A stretch of 64,000 nt of DNA from Parabacteroides faecis (lineage in GTDB: Bacteria; Bacteroidota; Bacteroidia; Bacteroidales; Tannerellaceae). Location of the stretch: assembly GCF_014647375.1 (NCBI RefSeq), contig NZ_BMPB01000011.1, positions 1-64,000 on the forward strand, read 5' to 3'. The stretch's first letter is position 1. The number at the start of each line of letters is the position of its first letter. Of this stretch, positions 57,633 through 64,000 are shown one piece after another. Both the position numbers and the translations under genes were made by a program. Under the pieces are notes generated by a model. That model was not told where the DNA came from. It searched no databases and saw only the letters and a program-made list of their open reading frames with translations.

Positions 57633-58229
57633 ATGTATAATAATTCAGAACAGGAGAAAAAACTAATTGCAAGTCTGATTCATGATGACGAATCGGCTTT
57701 CTGTGAATTATACGCTTTGTATAAGAACAGACTGATGTACTTTGCAATGAAGTTTCTTAAATCCAGGGAATTTGCGGAAGATGTTTTTCAGGATGCATTT
57801 ACTTCGGTATGGCAAAACCGTCGTTTTCTGAATCCGGATTCACCTTTTGCCCCCTATATTTATACAATTGTAAAGAACCGAATCCTTAATTTACTGGCTG
57901 GAATAGAAAAAGAACAACAACTTAAAGATATCATATTAAAAGGCTCTGTGGATATAACTAACGACACGGAGGATAAAATAGTAGACGCCGATCTGAACCA
58001 GTTACTGGAAAAAGCCTTGCAGGACCTGACCTCACAACAACGCCGTATTTTCGATTTGAGCCGGAAGGAAATGAAATCTCATAAGGAGATTGCAGAAGAA
58101 TTGAATATATCTGTGTATACCGTTCAGCAACATATTTCCGCATCATTGAAAGTAATACGTTCTTATTTAGTTAAATACGCCGGGACATATGCCGATTTGC
58201 TCTTACTCCTTTTTTGTTTAAATTCATAA
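57633..58229 (+). CDS. FecI-like ECF sigma factor
   Basis: 198 aa. Region 2 (FAEDVFQDAFTSVWQNRRF, PYIYTIVKNRILNLL) and region 4 (DLTSQQRRIFDLSRKEMKSHKEIAEELNISVYTVQQHISASLKVI) are clear. The FecR gene 64 bp downstream and the SusC with STN domain make a trans-envelope signalling set. It should transcribe susCD when glycan binds SusC. Confidence 0.95.
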   Translation: MYNNSEQEKKLIASLIHDDESAFCELYALYKNRLMYFAMKFLKSREFAEDVFQDAFTSVWQNRRFLNPDSPFAPYIYTIVKNRILNLLAGIEKEQQLKDIILKGSVDITNDTEDKIVDADLNQLLEKALQDLTSQQRRIFDLSRKEMKSHKEIAEELNISVYTVQQHISASLKVIRSYLVKYAGTYADLLLLLFCLNS

Positions 58230-58293
58230 TAAAAGTTAATAACATCCCAGTTGTACCCGCTTCCGTGGTACTATAATTATACGCACCAATAAT

Positions 58294-59280
58294 ATGTCAG
58301 AATTGAAGCATATAAACAACATATTAAAACGATTTATTGATGGTCTTTATACCCGTAAAGATGCCGATGATCTATTGAAGCATCTTCATGAGGGAAAATA
58401 TAATACGGAGATCAGTGAAACGATGGACGCTGTTTGGGAAACAATAGAAGATGATGAATTGTCATTGGCCCGGCAGGAATCCTATAAAGAGGAAGCCCGT
58501 CTGTTGCTGGATCGTATCCGGAAACCGGAAAAGCGTCTTTCTTTTACTCCTTATTTTAAATACGTAGCTATGTTGGTTGCCGTATTCGCCATAGGGTGGG
58601 GAACCTTTAATATGTTCCGCTCAAACCAGCAAAAAGAACTGGCTTATATTGAAATACGGGTAAAAAACGGGGAGCATAGACAAATCACTTTGCCGGACGG
58701 TACTTCCGTTACGTTGAATGCAGGTTCCTATTTGAAGTATCCGGAACATTTTATCTCTGATATCCGTCAGATAGAGATGGATGGAGAAGGTTTTTTTGAA
58801 GTGACGCGGAATGAAGAGAAGCCTTTTGTTATCCATACCAAAGATGCTCATGTGAAAGTATTGGGGACCTCTTTTAATGTGAAGGCTTATGATATAGACG
58901 AGCAGTTGACGGTGAGTGTCCGGACCGGAAAGGTACAGGTCGATCTGCCGGAAGCCATGATGCGCCTGGCTCCTGACGAACAGCTTGTCCTGGATAAAAC
59001 GAAAGGAGAGTTCCAGAAACGGAATGAAGATGCAAAGCTTTCTACTATTTGGATAAAAGGAGGGCTTTATTTCAACAGGACTCCGATACGGACTGTGGTA
59101 AATGAACTAATCCGTATGTATAACCGTCCGATAGCATTTGCTCCGGGAGCTGAATATGATGAATATATTTATGGAGAACACGATAATAAGAGCCTGGAGT
59201 CGGTACTTAAATCAATTCAATATTCGACAGATATAAAATACAGAATAGAGAAAGACAAAATAATTTTATATAAGAATTAA
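58294..59280 (+). CDS. FecR-family anti-sigma factor
   Basis: 328 aa. A cytoplasmic N-terminus (HINNILKRFIDGLYTRKDADDLLKHL), a single transmembrane helix at ~90-107 (YVAMLVAVFAIGWGTF) and the FecR domain (EHRQITLPDGTSVTLNAGSYLKYPE). It ends with a DUF4974 STN-binding domain (LYFNRTPIRTVVNELIRMYN). It keeps the upstream sigma factor in check until the TonB receptor signals. Confidence 0.95.
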   Translation: MSELKHINNILKRFIDGLYTRKDADDLLKHLHEGKYNTEISETMDAVWETIEDDELSLARQESYKEEARLLLDRIRKPEKRLSFTPYFKYVAMLVAVFAIGWGTFNMFRSNQQKELAYIEIRVKNGEHRQITLPDGTSVTLNAGSYLKYPEHFISDIRQIEMDGEGFFEVTRNEEKPFVIHTKDAHVKVLGTSFNVKAYDIDEQLTVSVRTGKVQVDLPEAMMRLAPDEQLVLDKTKGEFQKRNEDAKLSTIWIKGGLYFNRTPIRTVVNELIRMYNRPIAFAPGAEYDEYIYGEHDNKSLESVLKSIQYSTDIKYRIEKDKIILYKN

Positions 59281-59342
59281 TTATTAACTTATTTAATTTG
59301 ATACTTGCATGAAAGACACCAGTTAACGAAAAATTAAAAGAA

Positions 59343-59403
59343 AAGGAAGATCACAGAGATCCTCCTTATACTCTACGATTGCCAGGCGTCCACTCCAGGC
59401 AAT
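59343..59403 (+). promoter_or_regulatory. Two tandem hairpins in the susC leader
   Basis: Hairpin 1: AAGGAAGATC/GATCCTCCTT with loop ACAGA (59343-59367). Hairpin 2: ATTGCCAGG/CCAGGCAAT with an 8-nt loop (59378-59403). Each has one mismatch and no T run. They may regulate or stabilise the susCD transcript. Confidence 0.5.
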
Positions 59404-59458
59404 CCATACGGAGTCGTTTTAAATTACTATTCAAAACAACCATAAAACATCCAAATTT

Positions 59459-62400
59459 ATGAACTTCCTTAATATTAAGAAGTATTGTTGGGCTTGTTAT
59501 TCTGTTCTTTTTGTTTTTTTAGCAGTTGTGTGCGTACAACCGGTAACAGCTCAATCGGTTAAATCAGAAGTGATAACCATTCAGGTTCACAACCAGCCTG
59601 TAGAAAAGGTTTTTAAAGAGATTTCCCAACAAACGGGAGTCAAGTTCTTTTATGGCGAGACCGTCATCAATAACAAATTGACGGTTAATCTGGCCTTCAA
59701 CGGCAAGCCGTTAAAAGACGTCCTCAGTGAAATATCCAAACAAACAGGTTTGGATTTTAACCGTGAAGATAACACGGTTTCTGTAAGTGTCCGTAAAGCA
59801 AAAACCGGTGCGTCTCAACAGGCTCAGCCGGAGAAGAAGATATCGGGTGTGGTAACGGACGATAAAGGGGAGCCTGTTATTGGTGCGAATGTCATTGTAA
59901 AGGGTACCACAAACGGTACTATTACGGATCTCGATGGTAATTTCAGTCTGGAGGCACCTGACGGCAGCACATTGACGATTTCCTATATCGGATATTTGAA
60001 TAAAGAAGTACGTGTTGACGGACAATCCCAATATGATATCAGGTTATTGGAAGATACGCAAACATTGGACGAAGTCGTTGTTGTCGGCTTCGGTACTCAG
60101 AAAAAAGTCAATCTGACGGGTGCCGTAAGTACAGTCAAAATGGATGAGGTGATGGGTGATCGTCCTGTTGTCTCTGCCAGCCAGGCTTTGCAGGGAGCTA
60201 TGCCGGGTTTGACGATTACCACGGATGCCGGTAGCCCGGGTAAAAGCATGAAACTGAATGTGCGTGGTACCAACCGTCTGAATATAGACGAATATGGCGA
60301 AGGGGAACCTCTGGTGTTGGTTGATAACGTTCCGATGGATATCAATATGATCTCTCCGGCCGATATCGAAACGGTAACGGTGTTGAAAGATGCTGCGTCT
60401 GCTGCTATCTATGGTGCACGTGCTGCTTTCGGTGTTATTTTGATCACGACCAAACAGGCCAATAAAGAACAGAAAGTTTCTATCAATTATAACAACAACT
60501 TTGCTTTTTCCAAACCCCAGTCTTTGATAGAGAAAGCATCGCCTCTGGAGACAGTCCGTTTCTATAATGATATGGGTTATAAGAATGGCCGCTATAATAA
60601 CGGACAGGACATTTCTGCCTGGTTAGGCTATCTGGAAGATTATCAGGTGAATCCCGGTAAATATCCATTGGGTTACTATATGGATGAGGGCGGAAACCGT
60701 TATGACCTGAGAGAAACAAACCATCTGGAGCGAATGATGGATAACTATGGTTTTCAGCAATCACATAATGCTTCTGTCAGTGGTGGTACGGCTAAATCTG
60801 CCTACCGTCTGTCTTTCGGTTACCTGGACGAAGACGGTATCCTGGTTTCAGACAAGGACGGTTATAACAGATATAACCTGTCTTCTTTCGTAAGTTCTGA
60901 AATTGCTTCTTGGTTTACAGTACAGGCCGATGTTAAATATTCGAAGGCGAAGAAGACGAATCCGAATATGAATACATTGAGAAACTGGTCGCCGTACCGG
61001 TTGGCTCAGTTGCTGCCAACTTATTATCCGGAAGGTGACGTCGAAATAGACGGAGAAACGTATCCGATAGGTACTCCCCGCTGGAATATCATGAACTCTC
61101 CGGTTCAGTCTGAGAATACGGAAGATATCCGTCTTTTCGGCAAGGCTATTTTTAAACCGATGGAAGGGTTGTTGATCAATGCGGAATATACATTCAACAG
61201 AACGAACTACGATAAGGATGAATATCAGAAGACAGTGAAATATGTCAATGCAGAGAACAACTATTTCTCATTGGCCGATTCATATAGCGGCAATTCATCT
61301 TATCAGTTGGATGAACAACATACCAATTATAATGCGATCAATATCTACGGAAACTACGATAAGACTATCAATGACCATTCTTTCAGTGTAATGGCTGGTT
61401 TCAACCAGGAATACAGTTACATGCGTAAAGTATGGGGAAAGAAATTACATGTTGTAAATCCCGAACACCCTTCCCTGAGCGGTGCAGATGGAACGATGAC
61501 TACAGGTGACGAATATGACGAATATTCATTGCGTGGCTTGTACTACAGACTGTCTTACAACTATAAAGGAAAATATTTATTTGAAACAAACGGGCGTTAT
61601 GACGGTTCTTCCAAGTTCCCTTCAGGTAACCGTTTCGGTTTCTTCCCTTCTTTCTCATTGGGTTGGAGAGTTTCCGAGGAACGTTTCATGGACTGGTCGA
61701 AAGAATATGTCACTAATTTCAAGTTAAGAGGTTCTTTCGGACAGGTTGGTAACCAGGCTATTAAAAACTATGCTTTCCTGGGTGTAATGGCAACGGATGA
61801 CGGATGGTTGGAAAATGGCGTATGGAACATTACCCGTAAGGTTCCGGCTTTGTTCAGCTCAAGCTTTACCTGGGAAAAGGTTGAAACCCTGGATATCGGT
61901 TTCGATCTGGGTATGTTTGATAACCGTCTGGATCTGGTATTCGACTGGTATCGTCGTGACACGAAAGGTATGTTGGCTCCGGGTAAGGAACTTCCTTCTG
62001 TGCTGGGCGGTTCTTCTCCTTTGGAAAATTCGGCAGATTTGCGTACGAAGGGTTGGGAGTTGGCAATCAATTGGAGAGACCGGATCGGTAAAGACTGGCG
62101 TTATAATATCGGTTTGAATCTCTATGATTCACGTTCCAAAGTAACGAAGTTCGACAATCCGACAGAGATGTTATCTACTGCAAAAGTAACTAATTATCGT
62201 GTAGGTCAGGAAGTCGGAGAAATCTGGGGATTTGTAACAGATCGTTTCTATACGGAAGATGACTTTGAATATATCAATGAAGAAGAAGGTATTTATAAAC
62301 TGAAAGAAGGTATTCCGACACTTGATCCGTACGTTCGTGATCCGAGACCGGGCGATATCTTGTTTAAAGACTTGAATGGTAACGGAAAGATCGATACGGA

Positions 62401-62983
62401 AGGGGATAATACCGCGAAGAATCCGGGTGACAGAAAGATCATCGGTAATAGTTCCAGACGTTATCCGTATGCTATCAATGCCGGCATCGGCTGGAAAGGT
62501 TTCGACCTGACATTCTTCTTCCAGGGAGTTGGAAAGCGTGACCTGATTGTCGGTACGGATGGTAAGTCGAATTTCCTGGCATGGCCACATACCAATACGG
62601 ATAATCCGAATGCTGCTGCGACAGTCCTGAAACATCATCTGGACTACTGGACTCCGGAAAATCGTGATGCTTACTATCCCCGCTTAGGTAATCAGACCGG
62701 CGTTAACCAGGGAGCGGATAGCTTCAACAGAAGGAATCAGACAAAGTATCTGATGGATGGATCGTATATCAAACTGAAGAATGTCACATTGAGCTACTCC
62801 TTCCCGAGTACCTGGCTTGAAAAGACAAAAGCGATCTCTGCCTTTAAAGTATTTTTCAGTGGCGAGGATCTCTGGACAAAACATCATATGTATAAAGGAA
62901 TGGACCCGGAACAGACAATGAGTATTAATGACTTGTATCCGTTCATGAAGAAATTCTCTTTTGGTATTAATGTTACTTTATAA
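59459..62983 (+). CDS. SusC-like TonB-dependent receptor with STN signalling domain
   Basis: 1174 aa. The signal peptide is followed by an STN domain at ~36-110 (HNQPVEKVFKEISQQTGVKFFY). A CarbopepD_reg domain follows at ~128-205 (ISGVVTDDKGEPVIGANVIVKGTTNGTI). Next are the TonB-type box DEVVVVGFGTQKKVNLTGAVST, a plug domain with NVRGTNRLN, and the SusC beta-barrel to SFGINVTL. The STN domain would contact FecR. It imports glycan fragments with the SusD lipoprotein that follows. Confidence 0.95.
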   Translation: MNFLNIKKYCWACYSVLFVFLAVVCVQPVTAQSVKSEVITIQVHNQPVEKVFKEISQQTGVKFFYGETVINNKLTVNLAFNGKPLKDVLSEISKQTGLDFNREDNTVSVSVRKAKTGASQQAQPEKKISGVVTDDKGEPVIGANVIVKGTTNGTITDLDGNFSLEAPDGSTLTISYIGYLNKEVRVDGQSQYDIRLLEDTQTLDEVVVVGFGTQKKVNLTGAVSTVKMDEVMGDRPVVSASQALQGAMPGLTITTDAGSPGKSMKLNVRGTNRLNIDEYGEGEPLVLVDNVPMDINMISPADIETVTVLKDAASAAIYGARAAFGVILITTKQANKEQKVSINYNNNFAFSKPQSLIEKASPLETVRFYNDMGYKNGRYNNGQDISAWLGYLEDYQVNPGKYPLGYYMDEGGNRYDLRETNHLERMMDNYGFQQSHNASVSGGTAKSAYRLSFGYLDEDGILVSDKDGYNRYNLSSFVSSEIASWFTVQADVKYSKAKKTNPNMNTLRNWSPYRLAQLLPTYYPEGDVEIDGETYPIGTPRWNIMNSPVQSENTEDIRLFGKAIFKPMEGLLINAEYTFNRTNYDKDEYQKTVKYVNAENNYFSLADSYSGNSSYQLDEQHTNYNAINIYGNYDKTINDHSFSVMAGFNQEYSYMRKVWGKKLHVVNPEHPSLSGADGTMTTGDEYDEYSLRGLYYRLSYNYKGKYLFETNGRYDGSSKFPSGNRFGFFPSFSLGWRVSEERFMDWSKEYVTNFKLRGSFGQVGNQAIKNYAFLGVMATDDGWLENGVWNITRKVPALFSSSFTWEKVETLDIGFDLGMFDNRLDLVFDWYRRDTKGMLAPGKELPSVLGGSSPLENSADLRTKGWELAINWRDRIGKDWRYNIGLNLYDSRSKVTKFDNPTEMLSTAKVTNYRVGQEVGEIWGFVTDRFYTEDDFEYINEEEGIYKLKEGIPTLDPYVRDPRPGDILFKDLNGNGKIDTEGDNTAKNPGDRKIIGNSSRRYPYAINAGIGWKGFDLTFFFQGVGKRDLIVGTDGKSNFLAWPHTNTDNPNAAATVLKHHLDYWTPENRDAYYPRLGNQTGVNQGADSFNRRNQTKYLMDGSYIKLKNVTLSYSFPSTWLEKTKAISAFKVFFSGEDLWTKHHMYKGMDPEQTMSINDLYPFMKKFSFGINVTL

Positions 62984-63004
62984 TTTGTATAATACTTGAT
63001 TCTT

Positions 63005-64000
63005 ATGAAAAAAATATATTTATCAGCTTGCTTGGCTGCATTTCTTTTAGGGGGAACATCTTGTTTGAATGATGAGTTCCTGGACAAATACCCGATTGAC
63101 AAAGAAACGGAAAATACCGTCTTTACGACTTATGATAATTTCAAGATGTATGCGTGGGGATTGTATAATAAAACGCTGATCGCTTATCAGAATTATCCTC
63201 AGGCAGGAGATATATCGGATATGTTATACGATTCGAACGATGCCCGTGGAATAGCCTGGGTGAATAACCGCATGTCTCCCTCGAATGTCAGTGCAGATAC
63301 CTGGACCTTTGATTTTATCCGCCAGGTGAATCTGATGCTGGATAATATTGATAATTCACAAATGACCGAGAAAGATAAGGCTCACTGGCGTGGGGTCGGT
63401 TATTTCTTCCGTGCTCATGGCTATTTTGAGTTGCTTAAAAAGTTTGGTGATCTGCCCTGGCTGGAACATGTGGTCGGCACGGATGATGTAGACATTCTGT
63501 ATGCCAAACAAGATTCCCGCGAAGTTGTAGCCAATCATATGCTGGAAAATCTTCTTTATGCCGAAGAGAATATAAAAGCACAAGGGGATGGTGATAATAC
63601 AGTCAATCCGAATGTTGTACGTGCTTTAATTTCCCGTTTCGGATTGTATGAAGGGACCTGGAGAAAGTATCATGGCAGTGTGGATAATATAGATGGTTCG
63701 AAATATCTGGAAGCCAGCGTGAAAGCCTCTCAGAAACTGATCGACCAGAATCTGGGCCTGATGGCTGATTACGATGATGTCTTCAATTCATTAAGCCTGA
63801 AAGGGCAAAGCAGTATCCTTTTGTACAGGGAATATCAGGAAAATGAAAAAGGGAAAGGGCATGACCTGACTCAACGTACGACCGGTGAACGTTTGTATGA
63901 AGGTTCAAAGAAACTGGTTGAACACTATTTGTGTTCGGATGGGAAACCTATTTCAACTTCTGCTGTGTATGATGGGGATAATACCGTTTATGATGAATTC
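63005..64000 (+). CDS. SusD/RagB-family lipoprotein (partial, open at the window end)
   Basis: Starts at ATG 63005 with a lipoprotein signal (GGTSC) and then LNDEFLDKYPIDKETENTVF, a classic SusD start. A tetratricopeptide-type SusD body follows (FIRQVNLMLDNIDNSQMTEKDKAHWRGVGYFFRAHGYFELLKKFGDLPW). About 332 residues are visible and the frame stays open to base 64000. It is the surface glycan-binding partner of the SusC upstream. Its substrate cannot be read from the visible part. Confidence 0.93.
   Translation, partial: MKKIYLSACLAAFLLGGTSCLNDEFLDKYPIDKETENTVFTTYDNFKMYAWGLYNKTLIAYQNYPQAGDISDMLYDSNDARGIAWVNNRMSPSNVSADTWTFDFIRQVNLMLDNIDNSQMTEKDKAHWRGVGYFFRAHGYFELLKKFGDLPWLEHVVGTDDVDILYAKQDSREVVANHMLENLLYAEENIKAQGDGDNTVNPNVVRALISRFGLYEGTWRKYHGSVDNIDGSKYLEASVKASQKLIDQNLGLMADYDDVFNSLSLKGQSSILLYREYQENEKGKGHDLTQRTTGERLYEGSKKLVEHYLCSDGKPISTSAVYDGDNTVYDEF

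Overview
The window looks like chromosome of a gut-type Bacteroidales, probably Parabacteroides or a close relative (inference). The evidence is SusC/SusD genes with an ECF sigma/FecR pair, a FeoA-FeoB fusion, a C10 peptidase with Spi-type propeptide, LytTR regulators, DUF4827, and Bacteroidetes-type -7 elements (TAnnTTTG) just upstream of many genes. Several start sites were moved downstream because the longest open frame begins inside or before such a -7 box.

Layout. 1-275: end of an rRNA operon (5S plus terminator). 348-6615: AraC/GyrI-like regulator, TPR protein, lepA and an S1-domain protein, with a phased repeat array between the last two. 6816-21174: a visibly AT-rich capsule/O-antigen locus in two convergent halves. 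The plus half has export lipoprotein, Wzz, polymerase, three glycosyltransferases and an acyltransferase. The minus half has a glycosyltransferase, a three-gene nonulosonate set (SpsF-like, NeuB-like, KdsC-like), a sialidase-fold lipoprotein, a flippase and an HP-motif transferase. The synthase and phosphatase next to no hydrolysing epimerase point to Kdn (deaminated sialic acid) rather than Neu5Ac. 21354-24036: feoAB and its small Cys-rich partner gene, which contains a perfect 56-bp palindrome. 24142-31478: folK, a PMT-like transferase and a second polysaccharide operon (FemAB-like, deacetylase-like, WecB, two glycosyltransferases). 31615-34282: carboxynorspermidine dehydrogenase, Bcp peroxiredoxin and recA. 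recA is broken by an apparent 35-nt deletion that removes its L2 DNA-binding loop.

34982-44344: a secreted Gly/Trp/Tyr- and Ser/Arg-rich protein, a FadL-like porin, an ECF sigma factor with a 60-aa companion, rpe, a short ComEC, a DHH phosphoesterase, a DUF4827 lipoprotein and phosphoglucosamine mutase. 44544-54795: a TPR/LytS-type sensor kinase and LytTR regulator followed by two large secreted proteins (a 1526-aa beta-helix repeat protein and an 825-aa C10 protease). The two large genes share a conserved upstream block and similar 3' inverted repeats, so this may be one regulated surface system. 54908-57476: Nudix hydrolase and topoisomerase III. 57633-64000: ECF sigma, FecR, SusC with STN domain, and a SusD cut by the window end, i.e. 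the start of a polysaccharide utilisation locus.

Most unusual items: the recA L2 deletion, the Kdn set with a sialidase-like lipoprotein, the 56-bp palindrome, three phased repeat arrays, and the matched leaders of the beta-helix and protease genes.
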